Shown here in pieces: positions 1 through 6,938 of a stretch of 9,840 nucleotides of DNA. The notes under the pieces were generated by a model, which was not told the DNA's origin, searched no databases, and saw only the letters and a program-made list of their open reading frames with translations. The stretch is from Candidatus Poribacteria bacterium (GTDB lineage: Bacteria > Poribacteria > WGA-4E > GCA-2687025), in contig JAQBWJ010000030.1 of NCBI GenBank assembly GCA_027625215.1, positions 1 through 9,840 on the forward strand, given 5' to 3'. Every line of letters begins with the position of its first letter. Positions within the stretch are counted from its first letter, which is position 1. The position numbers were made by a program, and so were the translations under genes.

Positions 1-477
1 CGCCCGCGCGACCTCCGAACACGGCAACCCTTCCAGATCGAACAGGACGACCACGGCGCGTTGATCGGGCGGAAGCGTCGCAATCGCCTCGTTGACGCGG
101 TCGCGGAGTTCGTTGTGCGCCAGCATCGCGCTTGGCATCGGTGGGGACGGCTCCGGCTCTCGCCGAAACAGGTCAAGGAAACGGCGTTGGCGTTCTCGAC
201 CTCGCTGACGGTTCAGCGACACGTTCATCACGATCCGGTACAGCCACGTTTCGACTTGGGCGTCGCCCCGAAACTGCGGCATCGACCGAAACGCCTTGAG
301 AAACGTCTCCTGAACGACATCGTCCGCGTCTTCGTGCGAGCACGTCATGCGGCGCGCGACACGATAGACCCGCTCCCGATGCTTCTCCACGAACTCGACA
401 AACGCCTCCCGCGTCGCGTCCCCTTCATCGGAGACGGACTGGTCGACCGTTGTTGGAATCGCGTTTGTCCAGTCCAC
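1..477 (-). CDS. ECF-type RNA polymerase sigma factor (sigma-70 family, 3' end cut off by window edge)
   Basis: This gene encodes an alternative sigma factor that directs RNA polymerase to a dedicated promoter set, usually under control of an anti-sigma partner. The visible 159 residues carry region 2 (about residues 26-95), with the DADDVVQETFLKAF core-binding helix and the promoter-melting segment ending in TWLYRIVMNVSLNR. A variable linker (96-122) follows, then the start of region 4 (LPPDQRAVVVLFDLEGLPCSEVA, about 135-157, shown here in two halves: LPPDQRAVVV and LFDLEGLPCSEVA). The recognition helix lies beyond position 1, so 20-40 residues are missing relative to the usual 170-200. I chose the GTG at 477 because AAGGGG lies 6 bases upstream. 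An in-frame GTG at 549 is also possible but has no good binding site and lies inside a candidate promoter. Family assignment is certain; regulon and ECF group are unknown. It follows a TPR lipoprotein on the same strand. Confidence 0.93.
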   Translation of the reverse strand, partial: MDWTNAIPTTVDQSVSDEGDATREAFVEFVEKHRERVYRVARRMTCSHEDADDVVQETFLKAFRSMPQFRGDAQVETWLYRIVMNVSLNRQRGRERQRRFLDLFRREPEPSPPMPSAMLAHNELRDRVNEAIATLPPDQRAVVVLFDLEGLPCSEVARA

Positions 478-540
478 TCGTCGCCCCTTCGCCGTAATCG
501 GTTCCTTACGACGACGCGTTCGATTTGAGGGTTCGTCAGG

Positions 541-569
541 GTTAGACACCGCTCAATGCGTTGGCGTTC
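541..569 (-). promoter_or_regulatory. Candidate ECF-type promoter ahead of the sigma factor gene
   Basis: Read on the minus strand, a GAACGC element (569-564) is separated by 17 bases from TCTAAC (546-541). An AAC-containing -35 and a TCTAA-like -10 resemble promoters used by many ECF sigma factors, such as the RpoE group. Transcription would begin near 530-535, giving a leader of about 55 bases before the GTG at 477. It would leave the alternative GTG at 549 outside the message. Autoregulation is common in ECF genes. The match is by eye, and such short elements arise by chance. Confidence 0.35.
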
Positions 570-603
570 AAACTTATTTTGAGGGGTGGCGCGCTTCGCT
601 CCC

Positions 604-1848
604 CTATTCGAGCGTTGCGATGACCCGCTTGATCTTCGCGTCCTGCGCCGGGTCGATGCCCAGCGCGATTTCGAGCCCCTTCTTCGCCGTCGTTTCGTCG
701 GGGTGAAACTCCGCCCAGTTGATCATCCGCGACACCGCCGTATCCGAGTCCTTGTAGGCGCGATTCAGCGTCTCCTTCGCCTGCGGGACGGCGTCGAACT
801 TGAGATAACAGACGGTCAGCGTGATGAGCATCTCGATCTCTTCCGCGCCCATGTTCACGACGGCTTCAAGACACGCGCCCGCCTTCCCGTACTCGCCGAT
901 CTGATAGTAGATCATGCCCAGTTGCCGCACCGCGTCGTCCAAGTTCGCGCCGTTGCCGTCGAGACTTTCGATCAGGTCTTCGCCGCCGAACAGGTCGCCC
1001 GTCTCGTACATCATGTCGGTCGCGCTGAAGCCGAAGATGTCGGACTTCGGGAACGTGCGAAGCGTTTGCCACGCGCCCGGTCGTGAGAGAGGTCCGAATG
1101 AGACGCGGGCGGCGGCTCCGTCGGCGACGCGCGCGTCGTTCATCGTGTTCGCGTTGACGCGAACGCCCTGACCCGGCACCCGCGCGAGGACGTTGTCGCT
1201 CGTGCCGCTTGGACTTTGTTCGCGCGAAACAAGCGTTTCCGGCACCTTGTCGGGCGACGGCGGGTCGATCTCCAGCCCGTTCAACAGCGCGTTCCGTCGG
1301 AATTGAGCGTAGGGGATACGCACGTCTTCGCGGTAGCGGTCCATGAACTCCCAGTAGGAATCGACCGCGTCGGGCAGTTTCCGCATCATCTCGTACGACG
1401 CGGCGAGGTAGAGCCAGCCGTCCGCCTCGCGCCCGAAATCGGTGTGGTCGAGGATGAGCGTCAGGAAGTGTTGTCGGGCGTCGTCGAAGCGTTTGTAGCC
1501 GTATTCGCTCACACCGACGTGCCAGTGAGCGTCGGCGAGGTCGGGATGCTGTCCGCCTTCGCGCAGCACGGACTGGTAGAGCGCGATCCCGCGCGTCGGT
1601 TCGTTGAGATGTTCCATATACAACGCCGCCAACCCCAGCCGAGCCTGTCGCAACGCGTCGGGGTCTTTGGAATTGGCGATGACGGCGAGATAGGTCTGTG
1701 CCGCCTGTTCATACTTGCCGGAAGCGGTTTCGCCCGCCGCCTTGCCGACGGAAGGACCGCCCGCCGCCGCGCATCCGACCAACGCACCGGAATAGATCAG
1801 GGCGACGGCGACCAGCGTCGCAATTGCCGCAAACCGTCGAGTCTTCAT
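604..1848 (-). CDS. TPR-repeat lipoprotein
   Basis: A 414-residue envelope lipoprotein of unknown specific role. Residues 1-25 form a lipoprotein signal (basic MKTRR, hydrophobic stretch) with lipobox LVGC, so Cys26 should be lipidated. Residues 40-180 hold four TPR-like helix pairs, such as RLGLAALYMEHLNEPTRGIA and GWLYLAASYEMMRKLPDAVD. A central part (about 185-310) shows no TPR pattern and is rich in Gly, Ser, Pro and Asp. TPR-like helices return from about 310 to the end, for example LGMIYYQIGEYGKAGACLEA. TPR proteins act as protein-binding scaffolds; the partner cannot be read from sequence. The start has AGAGGA about 8 bases upstream. It lies 30 bases after the small membrane protein gene and 126 bases before the sigma gene, so it may belong to the same transcript. 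A role in envelope assembly or signal sensing upstream of the sigma factor is inference. Confidence 0.85.
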   Translation of the reverse strand: MKTRRFAAIATLVAVALIYSGALVGCAAAGGPSVGKAAGETASGKYEQAAQTYLAVIANSKDPDALRQARLGLAALYMEHLNEPTRGIALYQSVLREGGQHPDLADAHWHVGVSEYGYKRFDDARQHFLTLILDHTDFGREADGWLYLAASYEMMRKLPDAVDSYWEFMDRYREDVRIPYAQFRRNALLNGLEIDPPSPDKVPETLVSREQSPSGTSDNVLARVPGQGVRVNANTMNDARVADGAAARVSFGPLSRPGAWQTLRTFPKSDIFGFSATDMMYETGDLFGGEDLIESLDGNGANLDDAVRQLGMIYYQIGEYGKAGACLEAVVNMGAEEIEMLITLTVCYLKFDAVPQAKETLNRAYKDSDTAVSRMINWAEFHPDETTAKKGLEIALGIDPAQDAKIKRVIATLE

Positions 1849-1878
1849 CGTCCATCCTCTCGCACAATAAACCTGTCG

Positions 1879-2160
1879 TCATCCGTAGATGAAGTACACG
1901 AGCGTCGCCCCGAATCCGATGACAAACGCCGCCGCAACGCTTCCGATCAACAAAAATAACGCCCATGCCCACGCGAGGGCGCGACGCGGTTTCGAGGCGG
2001 TCTCACAAAACCGTTCCGCATGGTTCACCTGGTCCGCGACGATCTTGACGGAACCGTCATCGTCCTCGTCGGTCGAGTCGGGGAGCAGTCCGGCAGCCTT
2101 GCGCGAGTCCTCAACGATTTTTCGCCGCAACGCTTCCTGCTGTGATCGGTCTTGAGCCAT
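1879..2160 (-). CDS. Small single-pass membrane protein, unknown function
   Basis: A 93-residue protein with no family I recognise. The first 60 residues are soluble and strongly charged, including an acidic run (DSTDEDDDG, 28-36) and basic KPRR at 57-60. Residues 61-90 form one long hydrophobic segment (ALAWAWALFLLIG then VAAAFVIGFGATLVYFIY). With basic residues just before the helix, the N-terminal part should lie in the cytoplasm. The open frame extends back to 2277, but I start at the ATG at 2160 because GGAGG (2171-2167) sits 6 bases upstream. The promoter at 2257-2285 also makes the 2277 start impossible on that transcript. It is the first gene of the minus-strand set leading to the TPR lipoprotein and ECF sigma factor. 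Its layout (soluble N-part, one helix) resembles some anti-sigma factors, but no zinc-binding anti-sigma motif is visible, so that role is only a guess. Confidence 0.75.
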   Translation of the reverse strand: MAQDRSQQEALRRKIVEDSRKAAGLLPDSTDEDDDGSVKIVADQVNHAERFCETASKPRRALAWAWALFLLIGSVAAAFVIGFGATLVYFIYG

Positions 2161-2256
2161 GCTGACCCTCCCTCTCGCGTCCTCGACGTTTCGCCCGTTC
2201 ATGCCATATTCTGTCGTCACCATGCTGCGCCGTGTCGGTGTAACGGAGCACGGATC

Positions 2257-2285
2257 AGTATAGAAGCGAGGCGTCATACGGTCAA
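2257..2285 (-). promoter_or_regulatory. Sigma70-type promoter for the minus-strand gene set
   Basis: On the minus strand, TTGACC (2285-2280, five of six consensus bases) is followed by a 17-base spacer and TATACT (2262-2257, five of six). Spacing is optimal. Transcription would start near 2250, giving a leader of about 90 bases before the small membrane protein gene. The promoter lies in the 212-base divergent region (2161-2372) between two oppositely transcribed genes. I see no equally good promoter there for the plus-strand TPR gene. Confidence 0.7.
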
Positions 2286-2372
2286 GACGCTGCGTCGTTT
2301 AGTGAAGTAGACTGAAGGGACGCATACGAGGGCGCGAATTGAAACACGGCAGGGACTTACGGAGGCGCCACC

Positions 2373-3644
2373 ATGAAGCACATACAACGAACATTCGTTT
2401 GGTTGATCGCCGTCATGTTGATCGGCGGGACGGCGTTTTCGTCGTCCGCGCAGGATGCGGCAACGCTCGCCGCCGCGAAGACGCAGTTGGACAAAGAGTA
2501 CCGCAAGGCGAAGTCGGACAAAGACGCGCGCGAAATCCTCGACCGCATGGACGAAAAGGGGTTGGTGATCGCCGCCGTCGACTATTTCGCGTCGGCACTG
2601 AAGACGGCGCCGACGGACGGACGGCTCCAGTTCGCTTATGCGGAATCGGTGCGGCGCGTCGCCGACCCGCGCTACGAGTTGGATCGACTGGAAGAGGCGA
2701 GGATTCAAGCGGAAAACGCGCTCAGTCAAGCCCCGAACGAACGCGAACGACGGCTGACGCTCGCTCGCGTCCATCTGGCAATGAAGAACGGCGACGCCGC
2801 GCTCGACGCGCTCAAGCCGTTCCTCGGAGACGGCACGCAGGAGATCGACCCGCCGTTCGACAAGGGCGCGCACTACGTCGCCGCGCAGGTCTACAAACAG
2901 AAGCGCGACTCCGCGAATGCGGATTTCCACCTGTCCACCATCCTCGAACGCGACTCGAAGAACGTCGATGTTCGGCTGGAACTGGCGGATATCCTACGCC
3001 GCGACGGTTGGTACGAAAAGTCGGCGGAACAACTCGGCATCGCGCTGCGCCACCGCAACCGCGATCCTCAGATTTACTACGCGCTCGGCAAGGTCTACGC
3101 GCACATGAACGAGCCGGACAAGGTGATCGACATGTACCGCCGCGCGAAGACGCACGACCCCGACAACGCTCAAGCGCGGTACGACCTCGCCCACATCTTT
3201 CTCGACAACGACAACGGGCGGTACGCGATCCTGTCGATCCGCAGCGCGATGGCGGTCGATGGTCGTTATGAGAAGCACATCGAGGCGCTGAAAGATGTCT
3301 CCACGCTGAAGGCGGTCGAGATTCTCATCACAGCGGCGACCGAGACCCCCGACAACGCCGACCTGTTCGTCTTTTTGGGGCGATTGCAGTTGAAGACGGG
3401 CAACCGCAGCGCGGCGAAAACGTCGTTCCAATCGGCGAAAGCCGCCGACCGGACGCGCTCGCTCGCGCGGAGTTGGCGAAACTGCTGCTCGAAGACGAGC
3501 CGGAAGCCGCCGTCGCCGAACTCGAAGCGGTCACGGCGCAAGGCGGCGAGACGACCGACCCCGACCTGCTCGCGGGGCTGGCGGAGATTTACCGTCGTCA
3601 GGGCAACACGGAGGCGTTCGTGCAGACCTCCGAAAAACTGCTGA
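2373..3644 (+). CDS. Exported TPR protein, N-terminal part (reading frame broken near 3450)
   Basis: As read, a 423-residue product; only residues 1-359 appear native. Residues 1-26 form a signal peptide (basic MKHIQR, hydrophobic WLIAVMLIGG, cleavage likely after SSA at 26). TPR-like helix pairs follow, clearest around 170-290, such as VRLELADILRRDGWYEKSAE, IYYALGKVYAHMNEPDKVID and ARYDLAHIFLDNDN. After Asp359 the translation turns into an Arg/Ser/Pro-rich tail, the wrong-frame reading of the next segment, where the -1 frame continues smoothly as TPR sequence. Adding one C in the CC run at 3449-3450 would join the two parts into one protein of about 743 residues. The ATG at 2373 has GGAGG 7 bases upstream. 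The protein is likely periplasmic or envelope-associated. The break may be a sequencing error, a real mutation or, less likely, recoding. Confidence 0.85.
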   Translation: MKHIQRTFVWLIAVMLIGGTAFSSSAQDAATLAAAKTQLDKEYRKAKSDKDAREILDRMDEKGLVIAAVDYFASALKTAPTDGRLQFAYAESVRRVADPRYELDRLEEARIQAENALSQAPNERERRLTLARVHLAMKNGDAALDALKPFLGDGTQEIDPPFDKGAHYVAAQVYKQKRDSANADFHLSTILERDSKNVDVRLELADILRRDGWYEKSAEQLGIALRHRNRDPQIYYALGKVYAHMNEPDKVIDMYRRAKTHDPDNAQARYDLAHIFLDNDNGRYAILSIRSAMAVDGRYEKHIEALKDVSTLKAVEILITAATETPDNADLFVFLGRLQLKTGNRSAAKTSFQSAKAADRTRSLARSWRNCCSKTSRKPPSPNSKRSRRKAARRPTPTCSRGWRRFTVVRATRRRSCRPPKNC

Positions 3645-4603
3645 CGGTCGCGGCGGGCGATCCATACAAAGAGGCGGAGCTCGGCGAAGGGTTGCTCGAA
3701 CTGGCGGGTGCCGCCAAGCAACGCGGCGATACGGACGAATGGCGCGCTCACCTTCGCGCGGCGGAAACGGCGTTCAACCGCGCCGTCACCCTCCAATCGA
3801 ACAACGCGGAGTGGACGTTCCGTCTGGCGACGGTCTACGACGCGCTCGGCACGCTGAAGGCGCTGCGGCTCTATCAGGAAGCCGCCGAACTCGACCCGAA
3901 CAACGGGCAGATCGAGTATCGCTGGGGCGTTTTCCTGCTGAACTACGGGCTCGACAAGGGCGGGATCGTCAAACTGTACGACCCGGAGGACGCGCTCGTT
4001 CACTTGAAAAAAGCGGTGCAACTCGATTCGAAACTGGCGGGCGCGCACTACGCGCTCGGCGTGACCTACAAACGGATGCAAGATCAGGAGAACGCCGTCA
4101 AGTCGTTTGAGAAAGCGAACGCGATGGGCTTCATGGCGGGCGAGGGCTACCTTTATCTCGGCGAGTGGTACGCGACGACCAAAGACTACGCGAACGCGCT
4201 CAAGATGATGGAAAGCGCGCTCGAATGGTTCCCCGACGATGTGGAAACGCTCAAGGACTTCGGGTTCCTCGCGTTGAAGCAGGGCGGCGCGTCGTACCGC
4301 CCGAAAGCGCTCGTCGCGCTCGAAAAGGCGATGGCGGCAACCCCCGACGACCCCGAAGCCTTGATGAACTACGGCTTCCTGCTGCACGATAACGGCAACT
4401 CGCAGGAGGCGGTGCCGTTTCTGCAACGCGCGGCGGAGTTGGACCCGTCGGACGACCTGATACGCTACAACCTCGCGCTCGCGCTGGATGCGGCGAGACA
4501 ACGGGAAGACGCGATCAACGCATGGAACGATCTGCTGAAACTCAACCCTGAAGGACGGTTCGCGGACACGGCGCGAGAACGCATCGCCTTCTTGTCTCGC
4601 TGA
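3473..4603 (+). CDS. TPR protein, C-terminal part (continuation of the frameshifted gene)
   Basis: This frame carries the rest of the large TPR protein begun at 2373. Sequence of coding character already starts at 3449 (PDALARAELAKLLLEDE), before any start codon. The first available start, the TTG at 3473, has no ribosome binding site, which argues against an independent gene. At least six TPR-like units are visible, including AEWTFRLATVYDALGTLKAL, AHYALGVTYKRMQDQENAVK, GYLYLGEWYATTKDYANALK, ALMNYGFLLHDNGNSQEAVP and IRYNLALALDAARQREDAIN, many with the conserved Gly/Ala/Pro pattern (for example ELDPSDD). The unit density is higher than in the N-terminal part. Stop TGA is at 4601-4603, 22 bases before the lipid kinase gene, suggesting co-transcription. 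TPR scaffold function is well supported; the binding partner is unknown. Confidence 0.85.
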   Translation: MAKLLLEDEPEAAVAELEAVTAQGGETTDPDLLAGLAEIYRRQGNTEAFVQTSEKLLTVAAGDPYKEAELGEGLLELAGAAKQRGDTDEWRAHLRAAETAFNRAVTLQSNNAEWTFRLATVYDALGTLKALRLYQEAAELDPNNGQIEYRWGVFLLNYGLDKGGIVKLYDPEDALVHLKKAVQLDSKLAGAHYALGVTYKRMQDQENAVKSFEKANAMGFMAGEGYLYLGEWYATTKDYANALKMMESALEWFPDDVETLKDFGFLALKQGGASYRPKALVALEKAMAATPDDPEALMNYGFLLHDNGNSQEAVPFLQRAAELDPSDDLIRYNLALALDAARQREDAINAWNDLLKLNPEGRFADTARERIAFLSR

Positions 4604-4625
4604 ACGTTACGATGGAGCCGCTTGT

Positions 4626-5540
4626 TTGTTGTTTGACGACGCGCCGATCCCGCTGATCGTGAACCCCGCTGCGGGCGGGGGGCGGGGAGAACGCATCGGC
4701 GCGACGGTCGCGGCGGCGATGCGCGAGCGCGGCGTTCGCGTTGAACCGACCGTCACGCGAAGTTCGGGGGAGGTGTCCGACCTGATCGTTGGACTCGCCG
4801 AAAAACGCGCCCCCGTCGTGCTGGTGTGCGGCGGCGACGGCACGATCCGCGCGGCGGCGAACGTCCTCGCCAAAAGCGAGACGGCGCTGGGCATCGTTCC
4901 CGGCGGACGCGGCAACGACCTCGCCCGCGCGTTGGGGCAACCGATCTCACCGCGCATGACGGCGCGCTATCTCGCCCGGCTCCTCACCACCGAGCGGACG
5001 GTCAAAGCGATTGATCTCGGCGACGCGGACGGGACCTACTTCTGCACCGTCGCGGCGTTCGGCGTCGATTCGGAAGTGAGCCGTCGAGTGCGGGAAGCGT
5101 CTCGCGGCGAACGCGGCAACATCACCTATCTGGCGGGCGTCATCGCGGAACTCGCCAACTACGACCCGATGACCGTCACCATCTCCGGCGACTTCGGCGA
5201 GCGCACCTTCGACGCGCTCCTCTGCGCGACTGCAAACACCCCCAACTACGGCAAGTGGTATCGCATCGCCCCGGACGCCCTCTACGACGACGGCAAGTTT
5301 CACATTTGCGCGATTCGGGCGATGTCGTTCTCGCGGGCGTTGGCATTGGTTCCGCGAGTCATTACGGGAACACACCTCACTCACCCGTTAGTCGAAACGC
5401 TCACCACCGACGCGATCCGCTTCGAAACGGCGGAGCCTGCGGAACTGTTCGCGGACGGCGAATCGTTGGCGACAACACCCGTCACGTTGAAGATCGTCCC
5501 TGCTGCCCTTCGCGTCCTCGCCTCTTCAATGAAGCCGTAG
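4626..5540 (+). CDS. Diacylglycerol kinase-family lipid kinase (DgkB/YegS/BmrU type)
   Basis: A soluble or membrane-peripheral kinase of 304 residues, the usual length for the family, that transfers phosphate from ATP to a lipid hydroxyl, most often on diacylglycerol to give phosphatidic acid. The N-terminal catalytic domain shows NPAAGGGRG at 13-21, the nucleotide-binding GGDGT at 69-73 and PGGRGNDLAR at 92-101. Many homologues have Thr or Ser where Arg96 stands, though RGND variants exist. The C-terminal beta-sandwich domain includes the ADGE motif at 276-279, whose Glu matches the catalytic base of DgkB-like enzymes. There is no in-frame ATG. The TTG at 4626 has GGAG (4614-4617) 8 bases upstream and is the best start; the TTG at 4629 is an alternative. 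It probably belongs to the TPR gene's transcript. A role in recycling diacylglycerol from envelope synthesis is likely, but other lipid substrates cannot be excluded. Confidence 0.93.
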   Translation: MLFDDAPIPLIVNPAAGGGRGERIGATVAAAMRERGVRVEPTVTRSSGEVSDLIVGLAEKRAPVVLVCGGDGTIRAAANVLAKSETALGIVPGGRGNDLARALGQPISPRMTARYLARLLTTERTVKAIDLGDADGTYFCTVAAFGVDSEVSRRVREASRGERGNITYLAGVIAELANYDPMTVTISGDFGERTFDALLCATANTPNYGKWYRIAPDALYDDGKFHICAIRAMSFSRALALVPRVITGTHLTHPLVETLTTDAIRFETAEPAELFADGESLATTPVTLKIVPAALRVLASSMKP

Positions 5541-5554
5541 GGGAAACTTCCCGT

Positions 5555-5583
5555 TCGACACACTGGACGGATCGTCGTACAAT
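5555..5583 (+). promoter_or_regulatory. Sigma70-type promoter ahead of the sugar kinase gene
   Basis: TCGACA (5555-5560, five of six -35 consensus bases) is followed by a 17-base spacer and TACAAT (5578-5583, five of six). Transcription would begin near 5590, about 30 bases before the ATG at 5621. It therefore excludes the in-frame ATG at 5582, which overlaps the -10 box. Directly upstream is a short inverted repeat, GGGAA-AC-TTCCC (5541-5552), abutting the lipid kinase stop codon. It could be an operator half or chance; its loop is too short for a good RNA hairpin. Confidence 0.6.
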
Positions 5584-5620
5584 GGGCGAGCCTCTATTAA
5601 AGGGAGCCGCTCTTAACAAG

Positions 5621-6577
5621 ATGATCCTCACCGTTACGATGAACCCCTGCATCGACAAGACCGTCTACGTCACGGCGCATCAACACGGCGGCGTCAACCG
5701 CTCCGAGCGCGTCACGCGGATTGCGGGCGGCAAGGGCGTGAACGTCGCGCGGACGGTGCGGGCGTTGGGAGAGAACGCCGTCGCGTTGGTCTGCGTCGGT
5801 GGACACGCCGGGCGTTCCATCCTCGACATGATGGCGGACGACGGCATCCCGACGGTGCCCGTTTGGTTGAAAGACGAATCGCGCGCAGTGACGACCATCC
5901 TGGAAGCGGACTCCGACAACCACGCGCAAACGTCGTACGTTGAACCCGGCGCGCCGATTTCGCCCTCCGCGCGACTGACACTGTTCGCGCGATACGAACG
6001 CCTGCTCGAAACATCGTCGCTCGTCGTATTGACCGGACCCGCGCCCGACCCGACTTCCACCGACATTTACGCCGAGATGACCCGTCTTGCGAAGTGGCGC
6101 GGCATCCCCGTTTTCTTGGATTCGCGCGGCGACGTGTTTCGTCGCGCGGTTGAGGAAGTCCCCACGCTCGTCAAACCGAACGACGCGGAAGCCGCCGAGT
6201 GGCTTGGCGTCGAACGCATCGAGGACGAATCGGACGAACGCGCCGTCGTCCGCAAACTGCGCGAGCGCGGCATCGAATGGGTCGTGCTGACGTTGGGCGC
6301 AAGAGGCGCGTTGGCTGCGGTGGGCGATGTGGAATACCGCGCGATGCCTCCGAGAGCGCCCATCGTGAACCCCATCGGCTCCGGCGACGCGATGCTCGGC
6401 GCGATGGCGGTCGCGTGGACGCGCGGCGAGTCCGTCGAGCGAATCATTCGTCATGGGATGGCTGCGGGCGCGGCGAACGCCTCCGTGTGGGACGCCTGCG
6501 GCATCACGCCGGAGCAGGTGGAACCGCTCGTCGATCAAGTCGAACTGAGTACTCTGTCACAGCCTCCGTTAGGATAA
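5621..6577 (+). CDS. 1-phosphofructokinase-family sugar kinase (PfkB/ribokinase superfamily)
   Basis: A cytoplasmic ATP-dependent kinase of 318 residues, typical for the family, that phosphorylates a phosphosugar such as fructose 1-phosphate (or tagatose 6-phosphate). The N-terminus MILTVTMNPCIDKTVYV is the family signature. RIAGGKGVNVAR (33-44) is PfkB signature 1; KPND (185-188) and the NPIGSGDAMLGA segment (250-261) form the ATP and anion-hole region, with Asp256 as the expected catalytic base. All key residues are present. I chose the ATG at 5621 because it fits the family start. Its binding site (AGGGAG, 5601-5606) is rather distant, and an in-frame ATG at 5582 falls within the promoter's -10 box. 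No fructose PTS or FruR-like regulator is nearby, so FruK, LacC or another phosphosugar specificity cannot be separated here. The downstream TPR gene begins 8 bases after the stop. Confidence 0.92.
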   Translation: MILTVTMNPCIDKTVYVTAHQHGGVNRSERVTRIAGGKGVNVARTVRALGENAVALVCVGGHAGRSILDMMADDGIPTVPVWLKDESRAVTTILEADSDNHAQTSYVEPGAPISPSARLTLFARYERLLETSSLVVLTGPAPDPTSTDIYAEMTRLAKWRGIPVFLDSRGDVFRRAVEEVPTLVKPNDAEAAEWLGVERIEDESDERAVVRKLRERGIEWVVLTLGARGALAAVGDVEYRAMPPRAPIVNPIGSGDAMLGAMAVAWTRGESVERIIRHGMAAGAANASVWDACGITPEQVEPLVDQVELSTLSQPPLG

Positions 6578-6585
6578 ACGAACCG

Positions 6586-6906
6586 ATGTCGCAGACGCGC
6601 GAAGAACAGATCAAAGAGGTCTTGAATCTCGATCCGAACGATGCGATGGTGCATTTCACGTTGGGAGGCCACTATCTGAGCGAGGAGCGGTACGAAGACG
6701 CCATCGAGCCGTTTGAAACCGCCGTCAAGCTGAACGAGAAGTACAGCGCGGCGTGGTTGGGACTCGGACGGGCGTTGTACGGCGCGGAGCGGGACGACGA
6801 CGCGAAAACCGCGCTCACAAAAACCATCGAAGTCGCCAACGCCAACGGCGATCTGAAAGTGCGGAATGAAGCGCGCGAACTGATCGAACAGATTGACGAA
6901 TTTTAA
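6586..6906 (+). CDS. Small cytoplasmic TPR protein
   Basis: A 106-residue protein made of about two and a half TPR units: DAMVHFTLGGHYLSEERYED (19-38), then the AIEPFETAVKLNEKYSAAWLG stretch (39-59) split as AIEPFETAVKL and NEKYSAAWLG, then LGRALYGAERDDDAKTALTK (60-79). A charged helix (NEARELIEQIDEF) closes the chain. There is no signal peptide or membrane segment. The canonical TPR residues (Gly/Ala at helix contacts, Leu/Tyr pattern) are clear. The ATG lies 8 bases after the sugar kinase stop, and AGGA (6571-6574) overlaps that stop, so the two genes are almost surely co-transcribed and possibly translationally coupled. The protein is likely a small adaptor; its partner is unknown. Similar short TPR proteins are often annotated only as tetratricopeptide repeat protein. 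Confidence 0.88.
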   Translation: MSQTREEQIKEVLNLDPNDAMVHFTLGGHYLSEERYEDAIEPFETAVKLNEKYSAAWLGLGRALYGAERDDDAKTALTKTIEVANANGDLKVRNEARELIEQIDEF

Positions 6907-6938
6907 CCCGGACGCACGCGAGCAAAAAGGCGGTGTTC

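Noticed and set aside
61..528. Plus-strand open frame of 155 codons at the left end.
   Set aside because: It is the antisense of the ECF sigma factor, whose conserved regions 2 and 4 are unmistakable on the minus strand.
478..549. Longer sigma factor starting at the GTG at 549.
   Set aside because: It adds 24 Arg-rich residues not typical of the family and has a poor binding site, though it cannot be fully excluded.
582..605. AGGGG/CCCCT inverted repeat after the TPR lipoprotein stop, considered as a terminator.
   Set aside because: Only 5 bp with a 14-base loop and no T-run on the minus strand; too weak to call.
2161..2277. N-terminal extension of the small membrane protein to an ATG at 2277.
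   Set aside because: The extension overlaps the promoter at 2257-2285, has no binding site and lacks coding character; the ATG at 2160 has a strong site.
3440..3455. Programmed -1 frameshifting to join the two halves of the TPR gene.
   Set aside because: A -1 shift gives the right frame, but there is no slippery heptamer, and a lost C in a short C run is the simpler explanation.
3266..4501. A 411-codon open frame on the minus strand opposite the TPR gene, and similar long antisense frames opposite 2274-2930, 5597-6538 and 8650-9579.
   Set aside because: They are Arg/Val-rich mirror readings of GC-rich genes, lack binding sites and domain motifs, and oppose well-supported proteins.
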